DNA of 64,000 nucleotides from a virus: IMG/VR virus record IMGVR_UViG_3300022932_000001, positions 62,001-126,000 of that record; one strand, 5' to 3'. Under the pieces are notes generated by a model, which saw only the letters and a program-made list of their open reading frames with translations, was not told the DNA's origin and searched no databases. Shown piece by piece: positions 54,562 to 60,861 of this stretch. Position numbers and translations under genes: made by a program. Positions within the stretch are counted from its first letter, which is position 1; every line of letters begins with the position of its first letter.

Positions 54562-54584
54562 AAGTGTTGGTTTATTTATATATG

Positions 54585-54655
54585 AGGCAAATACTAGATT
54601 CGAACTAGTGTAAACAGTTTTGCAGACTGTCAGTTAACCACTCACCCAATTTGCC
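54585..54655 (-). tRNA. tRNA-Cys (GCA), class I
   Basis: Acceptor stem GGCAAAT/ATTTGCC, anticodon stem ACAGT/ACTGT with loop CTGCAAA, T-loop TTCGAAT, and U73 (a Cys identity base). No encoded CCA. Lies between two small genes on the same strand. Confidence 0.9.
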
Positions 54656-54662
54656 TTATTGA

Positions 54663-54899
54663 TTATTTACTTTGTAATAGATAACCTTCTAGTTCCCATA
54701 CTTTATCTAAAGCTCTTTGTTTAGCATATGGCTTACCTACTTCTAAATTATAGTTAGCTGGATCTACAGCAGCTGATGTTCCTATAACTTCAAATCCGTT
54801 TTTAAGTGTTAATATACATGCCGCTGTTTTAACTCCTAATGTAACATATTCTTCCTTTAGAATAGCATTATTTACATCTTCAATTGTTACTGTTTTCAT
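54663..54899 (-). CDS. N4 gp49 / Sf6 gene 66 family protein (78 aa)
   Basis: VTIEDVNNAILKEEYVTLGV, CILTLKNGFEVIGTSAAVDP, NYNLEVGKPYAKQRALDKVW then ELEGYLLQ match the pattern of the phage N4 gp49/Sf6 gene 66 family (T-x-x-D-x-x-x-A-I, TLKNGF-x-V-x-G-x-SA, A-x-x-KA-x-D-x-W-x-LEGYL). The family is widespread in phages and its biochemical role is unknown. Leader AACTAACAAT precedes the ATG. It sits between two tRNA genes. Confidence 0.82.
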   Translation of the reverse strand: MKTVTIEDVNNAILKEEYVTLGVKTAACILTLKNGFEVIGTSAAVDPANYNLEVGKPYAKQRALDKVWELEGYLLQSK

Positions 54900-54912
54900 A
54901 TTGTTAGTTTAG

Positions 54913-54985
<73 letters not shown>

Positions 54986-55012
54986 ATAAGAGGGTATTTA
55001 AACCCTCTATGT

Positions 55013-55486
55013 TTAATCTTTTACTACTGATAGATTAGATTTAACATCTTCTCTAGCTTCATCTAACTCTGAATCTTTTTCAGAAGGTGGATCTATTTCA
55101 TCTTTAACAGCATCATCTTCAAGGGATACTTTATTAGCTAAGTTTAAATTAGTATACACTTCTTTAGGAATACCAATTTCTTGTCCTACTTTAATACCAG
55201 CTTCTTTAATCTCAGGATTAAGATCAATATCTTCTTGTGTAATAGTATGTTTAACTATATTCTCCATTTGAAATTGCTCTTGAGCTCTTTGAGCTTCCAT
55301 TTGAGCTTGTTCAAATTGTTGTAATTTATTTACAGCTTCATGTTCTCTTACTTTTAATTCTGCAAATGTTGTATTAAGATTCTGTAACTCAACTTGAAGT
55401 CTTTTTAAAGGCATCAATTGTTTTAATGCATTAACTTGTTCTGCTTGAGTTGGTACTCTTTCTTCCGTATTATTTTGTGGTTTCAT
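55013..55486 (-). CDS. Coiled-coil protein, unknown (157 aa)
   Basis: Residues 1-80 are a long Gln/Glu/Leu coiled coil (LKQLMPLKRLQVELQNLNTT; KLQQFEQAQMEAQRAQEQFQ). Residues 85-125 contain a compact part (NPEIKEAGIKVGQEIGIPKE). The end is acidic (DPPSEKDSELDEAREDVKSN). It resembles scaffold-like or nucleoid-associated phage proteins in composition only. Its ATG is preceded by AAGTATATTATAAT, a promoter-like element. Confidence 0.6.
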   Translation of the reverse strand: MKPQNNTEERVPTQAEQVNALKQLMPLKRLQVELQNLNTTFAELKVREHEAVNKLQQFEQAQMEAQRAQEQFQMENIVKHTITQEDIDLNPEIKEAGIKVGQEIGIPKEVYTNLNLANKVSLEDDAVKDEIDPPSEKDSELDEAREDVKSNLSVVKD

Positions 55487-55586
55487 ATTATAATATACTT
55501 ATTAAGTTTAAACATTACAAATTTATTCTAATTATAGATATAAACTAGTAATAGTTATTATAATTTATATTAAGTTATAAACAATA

Positions 55587-55622
55587 AAAGCTAGTATAAA
55601 TTAATATACTAGCTTTACTATG
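55587..55622 (-). terminator. Intrinsic terminator of the tRNA cluster
   Basis: Perfect 12-bp stem AAAGCTAGTATA/TATACTAGCTTT with a 6-nt loop, followed leftward by TTTTATTGTTT. Starts 7 bp past tRNA-Trp. The remaining 100 bp up to the 157-residue gene are AT-rich without a gene. Confidence 0.88.
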
Positions 55623-55695
55623 CGCCAGAGGTAGGAGTCGAACCTACTTTCTTTGGGGTTGGAATCCAATGCTTGACCAATTAAGCTTCCCTGAC
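55623..55695 (-). tRNA. tRNA-Trp (CCA), probable
   Basis: Acceptor GTCAGGG/CTCTGGC, D-stem GCTT/AAGC, T-loop TTCGACT, G73. Anticodon loop TTCCAAC gives CCA, but the last pair of the anticodon stem (A31-C39) is a mismatch. Reading the loop one base earlier would give UCC (Gly) with a much worse stem. Confidence 0.75.
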
Positions 55696-55698
55696 AAA

Positions 55699-55770
55699 GG
55701 TGTCTAGTCAGATTCAAACTGACCCTAACAAAACCACAATTTGTCGTGCTATCACTAACACTATAGACAC
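55699..55770 (-). tRNA. tRNA-His (GTG)
   Basis: Acceptor GTGTCTA/TAGACAC, anticodon stem ACAAA/TTTGT with loop TTGTGGT, T-loop TTTGAAT, and C73 as usual for His. The base before position 1 is U, so G-1 is not encoded. Confidence 0.88.
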
Positions 55771-55772
55771 AG

Positions 55773-55843
55773 TTGCTCTAAATGGAATCAAACCATTTCT
55801 AAGAAGACCAAAACTTCTTGTACTATCAATATACTATAGAGCA
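55773..55843 (-). tRNA. tRNA-Gln (TTG)
   Basis: Acceptor TGCTCTA/TAGAGCA, D-stem GTAT/GTAC, anticodon stem AGAAG/CTTCT with loop TTTTGGT, T-loop TTTGATT. Anticodon UUG, not a suppressor. Confidence 0.85.
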
Positions 55844-55849
55844 ATATAG

Positions 55850-55923
55850 TATTCAGAACTGGATTTGAACCAGTGACCTACAAGGTATAAGCTTGTTGCT
55901 CTCACCAACTGAGCTATCTGAAT
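55850..55923 (-). tRNA. tRNA-Ile (TAT)
   Basis: Acceptor ATTCAGA/TCTGAAT with A73, D-stem GCTC/GAGC, anticodon stem ACAAG/CTTGT with loop CTTATAC, T-loop TTCAAAT. Anticodon UAU reads AUA directly. Confidence 0.88.
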
Positions 55924-55928
55924 ATATG

Positions 55929-56000
55929 TGGAACCAATAGGATTCGAACCTATGACCAACTCCTCTTCAGGGAATCACTCTACCACTGAGTTACAGTTCC
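55929..56000 (-). tRNA. tRNA-Phe (GAA)
   Basis: Acceptor GGAACTG/TGGTTCC, D-stem ACTC/GAGT, anticodon stem ATTCC/GGAGT with loop CTGAAGA, T-loop TTCGAAT, A73. Confidence 0.9.
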
Positions 56001-56004
56001 AATT

Positions 56005-56035
56005 ACACTTCCATTCTCGTTCGAATGTTTAGTGT
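56005..56035 (-). other. Hairpin spacer between tRNA-Pro and tRNA-Phe
   Basis: Two stacked 5-bp stems, ACACT/AGTGT enclosing CATTC/GAATG, with small internal bulges and a 6-nt loop. It occupies most of the 49-bp gap, where other gaps in the cluster are 2-6 bp. A tRNA-processing guide or a decayed tRNA arm are possible. Confidence 0.6.
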
Positions 56036-56049
56036 GAACCCATAATCAG

Positions 56050-56125
56050 TCTTGTGGGAGGGATTTGAACCCCCGTACTCCTCAGTCCAATTGAGGTTAG
56101 ATAAACCAGACTCCTATACCACAAG
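56050..56125 (-). tRNA. tRNA-Pro (TGG)
   Basis: Acceptor CTTGTGG/CCACAAG, A73, anticodon stem CCTCA/TGAGG with loop ATTGGAC, T-stem GGGGG/CCCTC with loop TTCAAAT. The D-arm is irregular (only TAG/CTA pairs well). Confidence 0.82.
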
Positions 56126-56141
56126 ATAAATTCTCCTTAAA

Positions 56142-56175
56142 CAAAAAACCCCTAATCAATTAAGACTAGGGGTTT
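56142..56175 (-). terminator. Intrinsic terminator upstream of tRNA cluster
   Basis: Stem AAACCCCTA/TAGGGGTTT (9 bp, 12-nt loop) followed leftward by TTTTTTG. It ends the small-gene unit at 57.6-56.2 kb, so the tRNA cluster depends on read-through or an unseen promoter. Confidence 0.85.
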
Positions 56176-56212
56176 ACCTTCGGGAGAAAGGGTAATATTT
56201 TATATTAAACCT

Positions 56213-56284
56213 TTACACACAAATATAACCCCCGTAATAAAACGGATGCCATTGTTGTTGTATAAAGATTTGTTGTACTTTCAT
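56213..56284 (-). CDS. Micro-ORF (23 aa), doubtful
   Basis: MKVQQIFIQQQWHPFYYGGY then ICV and stop. It is in line with the operon and just before the terminator, aromatic and Gln-rich. Could be a leader or micropeptide, or chance. Confidence 0.3.
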   Translation of the reverse strand: MKVQQIFIQQQWHPFYYGGYICV

Positions 56285-56306
56285 ATAGTAAATATAGTGA
56301 TTATTA

Positions 56307-56471
56307 TTAATATCCCCAAAACATTTTTCTTTTATTCTCTCTATCTAATTTTATTAGATATAATAACTCATTTAACATTATCCAATCTTTACCATTAGTA
56401 TATGTTTTACTATCTTCTTTAACTGGATAATAACCTAATCTAGTTATTTCATCTTGATCTTCTATTGTCAT
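56307..56471 (-). CDS. Small protein, unknown (54 aa)
   Basis: MTIEDQDEITRLGYYPVKED then YTNGKDWIMLNELLYLIKLD and a basic, aromatic end (RENKRKMFWGY). It begins 21 bp after the stop of the 70-residue gene. Amphipathic helix in the middle; no family recognised. Confidence 0.55.
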   Translation of the reverse strand: MTIEDQDEITRLGYYPVKEDSKTYTNGKDWIMLNELLYLIKLDRENKRKMFWGY

Positions 56472-56492
56472 TAATCTTCTATTCCTTCCCAG

Positions 56493-56705
56493 TTAGTCTT
56501 CATATATAATTTTTCTAGCATCTTCGAGTTCTTTTTCTTTAATAGTAGTTTCTAAAGTAATAGTCATTAACTTAAATGCATCTTGAACAGCCTTATCAAT
56601 CATAGCTTTTCCTCCACTACCTGTATGTACAGCAATAGATTTTACTGAATGACCATTACTTGTAAATATATCTTTTAAATATTGCTCTATATCTTTACTC
56701 TCCAT
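56493..56705 (-). CDS. Small helical protein, unknown (70 aa)
   Basis: MESKDIEQYLKDIFTSNGHS, then GSGGKAMIDKAVQDAFKLMT and a Glu/Lys helix (IKEKELEDARKIIYED). Its start overlaps the end of the 57-residue frame upstream. Possibly a DNA-binding or phage-regulator fragment; not identified. Confidence 0.55.
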   Translation of the reverse strand: MESKDIEQYLKDIFTSNGHSVKSIAVHTGSGGKAMIDKAVQDAFKLMTITLETTIKEKELEDARKIIYED

Positions 56706-56868
56706 ATATAAAGATACGTATTTCTTCTAGATCTTTCTTAAATCTTTCTTCAGGAGTAATTAATATATCTTCATTATTAAAATCTAAAAATACTAATCTA
56801 AAAGATTGTAAGGGTCCTGTACCTGGACCATTAAGCTTTAATAATTTCTCTGATTCGTTCCAACTCAT
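56695..56868 (-). CDS. Small overlapping gene, unknown (57 aa)
   Basis: MSWNESEKLLKLNGPGTGPL then QSFRLVFLDFNNEDILITPE and ERFKKDLEEIRIF. The ATG lies inside the end of the 132-residue gene (38-bp overlap) and the stop lies inside the start of the next (11-bp overlap). It fills an otherwise empty 125-bp gap, and the sequence looks protein-like (beta strands then a charged helix). Confidence 0.55.
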   Translation of the reverse strand: MSWNESEKLLKLNGPGTGPLQSFRLVFLDFNNEDILITPEERFKKDLEEIRIFIYGE

Positions 56869-57229
56869 CTTGTTTATCTGTGGTTATTTTACTAATCATA
56901 TCAAATAATTGATTAGACATTTCTTTAAGTTTATTTACTTCATCTTTAAGGCTTTTAATCTCTCCTTCAGCTACTGCTAATTTAATAGATGTTGGATCTG
57001 TATATGTTGTGCCTGTACTTGGTGCTGCTATTGTAGTCCATGCTGTTGTACCTTGTATAGTTAAACTATTTTTCCCCATCATTATACCTGAGTTATTATG
57101 AGCTGATTGTATATATTCTTTAGCTGATTGAGCTATTTGATCTACATATTTTTGTTTCTGTTCTTGAGTAGGTATTGCTCTACTTGAATAATCCTGTAAT
57201 TTTGCTGTCTCATCTAATGTTGCACTCAT
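56831..57229 (-). CDS. Coiled-coil small protein, unknown (132 aa)
   Basis: N-terminal helix (QEQKQKYVDQIAQSAKEYIQ), a Thr/Gly-rich central part (LTIQGTTAWTTIAAPSTGTT) and a C-terminal coiled coil (EIKSLKDEVNKLKEMSNQLF). Compact central beta part plus coiled coil resembles small phage trimeric or assembly proteins. Coupled to the 59-residue gene upstream by a 4-bp overlap. Confidence 0.6.
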   Translation of the reverse strand: MSATLDETAKLQDYSSRAIPTQEQKQKYVDQIAQSAKEYIQSAHNNSGIMMGKNSLTIQGTTAWTTIAAPSTGTTYTDPTSIKLAVAEGEIKSLKDEVNKLKEMSNQLFDMISKITTDKQDELERIREIIKA

Positions 57230-57405
57230 ATATCTTCTTTTAAATATTGTCTAATATTATACAATTCTAATAATCTATTTATTTCTTTAGCATCTCCAAG
57301 AGATATTATATCAAATTTAGGATTATATACAGTAGTTACTTTTATACCATTATAAATATAAGTATTTAATATTTCTCCTGTATCATTATCTATCTCCCAA
57401 GCCAT
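57226..57405 (-). CDS. Small protein, unknown (59 aa)
   Basis: MAWEIDNDTGEILNTYIYNG, then KVTTVYNPKFDIISLGDAKE and a helical end (INRLLELYNIRQYLKED). Leader AACCAATAATAATAAT precedes the ATG; the stop overlaps the next ATG (ATGA). Not identified. Confidence 0.6.
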   Translation of the reverse strand: MAWEIDNDTGEILNTYIYNGIKVTTVYNPKFDIISLGDAKEINRLLELYNIRQYLKEDI

Positions 57406-57471
57406 ATATTATTATTATTGGTTGTCGACGCTAACTTATAAAGGACTACCTTAATAAATCAAATATACTAA

Positions 57472-57636
57472 TTATTTATAATAAAGTTCTATCTCATCAA
57501 CTTTAACTTTAATATCTATAAAATCCATAGATTCTATTGGATCATTTGACATAATCTTTATTATAAATCCATCCTCTAATACATTCCATATAATACATTT
57601 CTTATTATTCCATATTACTCTATCATGTTTCTTCAT
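57472..57636 (-). CDS. Small KOW/SH3-like protein (54 aa)
   Basis: MKKHDRVIWNNKKCIIWNVL then EDGFIIKIMSNDP and KVKVDEIELYYK. Basic N-terminus and strand pattern (DRVIW, CIIWNV, FIIKIM, IDIKV, EIELYY) resemble a mini SH3/KOW domain. First leftward gene at the divergent junction; TATATTTG lies 2 bp before the ATG, so the mRNA may be nearly leaderless. Confidence 0.55.
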   Translation of the reverse strand: MKKHDRVIWNNKKCIIWNVLEDGFIIKIMSNDPIESMDFIDIKVKVDEIELYYK

Positions 57637-57759
57637 GTACAAATATAAAAATTTTTACCCATAATTTTTATAGTGTGTTTTAGTGTGTATGTGGGTACTA
57701 CTCAATGCTCCCCGTCTTACTATTAGCGGCAATGGTGCCCCACTTTAAACTATATTATT
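57637..57759. promoter_or_regulatory. Divergent promoter region
   Basis: 123 bp between oppositely read genes. On the right-hand strand it holds GTGTGTTTTAGTGTGTATGT followed by GGGTACTACTC, and AACTATATTATT directly before the 91-residue gene. On the left-hand strand it has TATATTTG (Bacteroidota -7 type). The GT-rich part recurs at 58.84 kb. Confidence 0.5.
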
Positions 57760-58035
57760 ATGGCTGAATTAAGCAATCAAGGATTAATTCCTTTAGACAG
57801 ATTTATGAAAGTAGCAGGATTGGATGGACTTCAATTCAAAAAAGGTAAAGGCAGACAATTCTGTTCTACACCTGTTGGAGTAGTCTTTATGGCTGACAAA
57901 TTCAACAAAGATGATGTACAGAAATTCATTACTGTAGCTGGTCCAGGTGTTGAAACCAAACAAGGTGTATCTTTAGAAGGCACATTGTGGTTGGTGAATG
58001 CTCAAGTAGAAGATGGTGATTTAATTGGTGCTTAA
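57760..58035 (+). CDS. First rightward gene, unknown (91 aa)
   Basis: MAELSNQGLIPLDRFMKVAG, then FKKGKGRQFCSTPVGVVFMA and an acidic end (WLVNAQVEDGDLIGA). Basic middle loop (KKGKGRQF) and alternating strands suggest a small beta protein. Codon use is less AT-rich than its neighbours, and the position directly at the divergent promoter suggests strong early expression. Candidates are a nucleic-acid-binding or host-takeover protein. No family recognised. Confidence 0.65.
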   Translation: MAELSNQGLIPLDRFMKVAGLDGLQFKKGKGRQFCSTPVGVVFMADKFNKDDVQKFITVAGPGVETKQGVSLEGTLWLVNAQVEDGDLIGA

Positions 58036-58059
58036 TCAACACCACTCCTACGGGAGTTC

Positions 58060-58535
58060 TAATGGGTACACAAGCATGTTATAATAGACATGCTTGTTAC
58101 TTAAACTATCATTATGTGATAGACTAATGTTCTACCTATATTATGTTCTTTATTAATATAGTTAATTATAACATCTAATTGGGTCTCAAATACTATGAAG
58201 AGAACAAGACAGCTAAACCATGGAGGAAGTTGATGTTATATTAATCTTTTATAGAGAGTGATTCATTGTAAGCTTCTTACTTTGTCCACATTGTGGTTCT
58301 ATTCTCTATTATTAATACTATAGATCTTATTAGTCTGGTTTTATGTGAAGGCCAGCAACCTATGATGACTCCTTGAGTAGGCTAATAGACATAGTATATT
58401 AACTACTATAGACATGTTATTTGGATTAAGTTATAAGATCTATGATCAATCAGCCAATAATACATCATCTATAGTAGTTATTTTCTTTAAAGTAAAATAT
58501 GTTTCATACTCATCCTGTGATAAAGTATAAACATC
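58060..58535 (+). ncRNA. Candidate large structured RNA A
   Basis: No coding frame over 12 codons runs through this 476-bp block. It holds many perfect or near-perfect helices: ACAAGCATGT/ACATGCTTGT (58070-58097); CTATCA/TGATAG (58106-58122); TATAACATC/GATGTTATA (about 58167-58240); ATAGAGA/TCTCTAT (58251-58309) enclosing GTAAG/CTTAC and CCAC/GTGG; ATAGATCTTAT/ATAAGATCTAT (11 bp, 58320-58443) enclosing CTGG/CCAG, ACTC/GAGT and ATAGTA/TACTAT; and GTTT-ATACT/AGTATAAAC (58501-58532). Such nested, multi-branched pairing is typical of large phage RNAs such as GOLLD or ROOL. I cannot assign it to either. Strand follows the neighbouring genes. Confidence 0.6.
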
Positions 58536-58584
58536 TGAAATATAATTAACTATCAATTAACTAATAATAACTAAACTTCTACCT

Positions 58585-58839
58585 ATGAAACTGATTTCCC
58601 TTATAAAAAGAAACAAAACAGAGTTATTTAATTGTTTATTATTATCTCTGTCTATATATATACTACTAGCTCTGTTGTTATATACTGTTGATCATCTAAT
58701 TACTCCAGAACATATAACACCAAACACTTTCTTACAATGTTTATCTAATACATTCGTTGTATATTCTGCACTTATCTACTCTTTTATTAGTTGTTATATC
58801 TATATAATCGACGTTAAAACATGTTTAGAGGACGTTTAG
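58585..58839 (+). CDS. Small two-helix membrane protein (84 aa)
   Basis: Two predicted membrane segments: about 16-38 (LFNCLLLSLSIYILLALLLY) and about 57-77 (FVVYSALIYSFISCYIYIID), with a basic N-terminus (KLISLIKRNK) likely cytoplasmic. It could be a holin-like, superinfection-exclusion or membrane-targeting protein; topology with short loops fits small holins. No lysis enzyme is adjacent, so this stays open. Confidence 0.6.
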   Translation: MKLISLIKRNKTELFNCLLLSLSIYILLALLLYTVDHLITPEHITPNTFLQCLSNTFVVYSALIYSFISCYIYIIDVKTCLEDV

Positions 58840-58952
58840 GTGTGAGTGAGTGTGTGGGTATTATCAAGAAGAACAATCCATAACAAGTTAGATTAGTCTA
58901 ACTTTACCAATTAGAGATAACTAACTAATAGCTATAAACTAATCTAACTCAA
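58840..58952 (+). promoter_or_regulatory. GT-rich intergenic region with leader
   Basis: Begins with GGTGTGAGTGAGTGTGTGGG then TATTATC, close to the GT-rich stretch at 57.68 kb, and ends with the leader AATAGCTATAAACTAATC before the 92-residue gene. Confidence 0.4.
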
Positions 58953-59231
58953 ATGAGAACACCAAAACTAATATGTCCAATACATTCTAATATAGTAGAT
59001 TGTGAAGAATATGAAATGGGTATTATAATACCTTATCAAGTAAATGATATATATACTATTACTAATTGGATTGATACAAATATGGATTCAAGACTAGTAA
59101 ATAAAGCATATGAAGTGTATGGTGATTGTATTATAACTCATATGATTGTTATAGAAAGACTTGATAATGAAGTATTCAATAATGATCTAATTGCTAAATG
59201 TATTATTATTAATCAAGATATACAGTTATAG
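58953..59231 (+). CDS. Small protein, unknown (92 aa)
   Basis: MRTPKLICPIHSNIVDCEEY then MGIIIPYQVNDIYTITNWID and KCIIINQDIQL. Three Cys in the first 45 residues and mixed alpha/beta character. No family recognised. First gene of the run of small genes with short recurring leaders. Confidence 0.55.
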   Translation: MRTPKLICPIHSNIVDCEEYEMGIIIPYQVNDIYTITNWIDTNMDSRLVNKAYEVYGDCIITHMIVIERLDNEVFNNDLIAKCIIINQDIQL

Positions 59232-59277
59232 TATCCTTCACAACTAATTGATTATCAACCTTTTAACAAATACGACA

Positions 59278-59481
59278 ATGAAAAAGATATTAATTGCTAA
59301 CTTGGTATACTTACCAATAGTAAATACAAACAAATATGTAGCTGGTGATATTAGTGGTAATATATATCTTAATGAGATATATACTCTAGATGAGATTAGA
59401 GATAAACATAAAACTAGTACTAATAAGTTACATGAACTAGATAACTTACATGAATTAACTAAAGCTTGGGGAACTAGATAA
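59278..59481 (+). CDS. Small protein, unknown (67 aa)
   Basis: Start chosen at the ATG after the leader TACGACA (a longer TTG frame exists). MKKILIANLVYLPIVNTNKY, then VAGDISGNIYLNEIYTLDEI and a charged helix (RDKHKTSTNKLHELDNLHEL). Its stop overlaps the next ATG (TAATG). Unknown. Confidence 0.6.
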   Translation: MKKILIANLVYLPIVNTNKYVAGDISGNIYLNEIYTLDEIRDKHKTSTNKLHELDNLHELTKAWGTR

Positions 59482-59720
59482 TGAAGAGATACTATATAAC
59501 AATTATAGATCTTTCTACAGGAAGTAGAAGAGATTATACTAGAAATACAGCTGCTGAAACTATACCTGTTATTAATGATCACTTAGGTGGTTTTAATAAC
59601 ATAGGTGGAAGTAGAGAAGCTCAAAAGGTTAGTGATATTGGTAGTGATTACTGTTTAACAGGATTTACTAAAGATAATACCAAAGCTTATTCTATTATAT
59701 GTATTACTTTACCTGAATAG
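59481..59720 (+). CDS. Small protein, unknown (79 aa)
   Basis: MKRYYITIIDLSTGSRRDYT, then RNTAAETIPVINDHLGGFNN and a beta-rich end (TKAYSIICITLPE). Alpha/beta ferredoxin-like order is possible. Coupled to the previous gene. Confidence 0.58.
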   Translation: MKRYYITIIDLSTGSRRDYTRNTAAETIPVINDHLGGFNNIGGSREAQKVSDIGSDYCLTGFTKDNTKAYSIICITLPE

Positions 59721-59770
59721 TTCTTTCTTCAGGAAATAGAGACGGAGGCTTTTAACTAAATTAAATAATC

Positions 59771-59947
59771 ATGACAAAGGAAGAAAAACAATTATTACCT
59801 ATGATTCCTCATAATGCATTAAATAATGCTATTAGATGGGATATAGAATCTAGTAGTATTAAACAAGATTTATATCATTTTAGTTATGATGGTAAGTTTG
59901 TTTATATACATTTTGATAAACGTGAATCACGTAGGTATTCTATTTAA
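59771..59947 (+). CDS. Small protein, unknown (58 aa)
   Basis: MTKEEKQLLPMIPHNALNNA then IRWDIESSSIKQDLYHFSYD and basic end KRESRRYSI. Leader AACTAAATTAAATAATC immediately before the ATG matches the one at 60.05 kb, which supports the start. Not identified. Confidence 0.58.
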   Translation: MTKEEKQLLPMIPHNALNNAIRWDIESSSIKQDLYHFSYDGKFVYIHFDKRESRRYSI

Positions 59948-59958
59948 TCAAATAATAA

Positions 59959-60041
59959 GGTCATATGTCAGAGTGGTAATGAGATGGTCTGCAACACCAT
60001 TAAAACCGAAAGGAACGTTGGTTCGAATCCAACTATGACCT
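59959..60041 (+). tRNA. tRNA-Cys (GCA), class II-like variable arm
   Basis: Acceptor GGTCATA/TATGACC, anticodon stem ATGGT/ACCAT with loop CTGCAAC (anticodon GCA), T-stem GTTGG/CCAAC with loop TTCGAAT, U73. Between anticodon and T arms are 16 nt (TAAAACCGAAAGGAAC) with a small CC-GAAA-GG hairpin instead of the usual 4-5. D-arm TCA/TGA only. U73 and GCA both support Cys despite the long arm. Confidence 0.85.
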
Positions 60042-60066
60042 CAAATATTAACTAAATCAAATAATC

Positions 60067-60288
60067 ATGAAAATATTAACATTAGAGTCATCAGCTCATA
60101 ATTCTGATAGAACTATTATTATAGCTGACAATCCATTACAACCAGAATTAGTTCAAATAACAAGTTATAATCAGAATAATGAAGGTTATGGAAGTTCTAT
60201 TAACAGAGAACAAGCTATTGAACTTATAAACTATTTAGGAGATAGGTTTGGATTGACAGCTTATCATACTACATTATTAACCAAATAA
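60067..60288 (+). CDS. Small protein, unknown (73 aa)
   Basis: MKILTLESSAHNSDRTIIIA, then DNPLQPELVQITSYNQNNEG and helix (YGSSINREQAIELINYLGDR). Leader AACTAAATCAAATAATC. Two beta hairpins followed by a helix; similar small proteins occur in many Bacteroidota phages but I cannot name a family. Confidence 0.6.
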   Translation: MKILTLESSAHNSDRTIIIADNPLQPELVQITSYNQNNEGYGSSINREQAIELINYLGDRFGLTAYHTTLLTK

Positions 60289-60309
60289 TTAACTCTTAAA
60301 ACTACGACA

Positions 60310-60456
60310 ATGATAACATTCTTAATAATGCTATACTTAGCATTTACATTAACATTAACATTTGCAATAATAAAAAATAAGGAAATATCAGATCCTTTAT
60401 CTATAGTAGTTATATCGTTATTATGGTCTATTTGGTATATGTATTTAATTAACTAA
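60310..60456 (+). CDS. Small membrane protein (48 aa)
   Basis: MITFLIMLYLAFTLTLTFAI forms one membrane helix, and a second hydrophobic stretch (SIVVISLLWSIWYMYL) follows after KNKEISDP. Leader CTACGACA. Possible membrane-targeting or exclusion peptide. Unknown. Confidence 0.55.
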   Translation: MITFLIMLYLAFTLTLTFAIIKNKEISDPLSIVVISLLWSIWYMYLIN

Positions 60457-60458
60457 TT

Positions 60459-60857
60459 ATGTCAACATATATTATATTATTATTTATTGCAGTTATAGCA
60501 ATATATGTTGCAGCTCTATATTATGTTATAACTAATCCCAATTGGGGTAGAATTAAGATTACACCTGATATTCTTCTACAGAAGGGATTTATAGCTAGAC
60601 CAAGTCTAATTCAAGATAGTTATGAGTTAATACTTATTGATACTGATGAAGAAGATCCACTTACTCCTGGAGGAAGATATATTACATATAAATCTATAAC
60701 ATTGACTGTATGCAATGATAAAGGAAAGGGTGAATATTATGTCTTTATAAGAGAGGGATCAACAGCTCAAAGACATGAAGATGAGGTAAATACTATAACT
60801 AGAAACATGTTATATGTAGATGATCTTATTAAATTAATATACATACTTAAACTATAA
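60459..60857 (+). CDS. Membrane-anchored small protein, unknown (132 aa)
   Basis: One N-terminal membrane helix (about 3-26: YIILLFIAVIAIYVAALYYV), then a soluble alpha/beta domain (residues 30-132) with acidic strand (YELILIDTDEEDPLTPGGRY) and TLTVCNDKGKGEYYVFIRE. The soluble part faces the cytoplasm or periplasm depending on topology. Unknown. Confidence 0.6.
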   Translation: MSTYIILLFIAVIAIYVAALYYVITNPNWGRIKITPDILLQKGFIARPSLIQDSYELILIDTDEEDPLTPGGRYITYKSITLTVCNDKGKGEYYVFIREGSTAQRHEDEVNTITRNMLYVDDLIKLIYILKL

Positions 60858-60861
60858 TATT

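Noticed and set aside
55623-56125. Suppressor tRNA or altered genetic code
   Set aside because: No CTA, TTA or TCA anticodon in any of the nine tRNAs, and TAA, TAG and TGA all appear as plausible stops.
58044-58056. ACTCCTACGGGAG, identical to a conserved stretch of 16S rRNA
   Set aside because: Only 13 bases match and the flanks do not continue as rRNA; it is a short self-complementary hairpin after the 91-residue gene.
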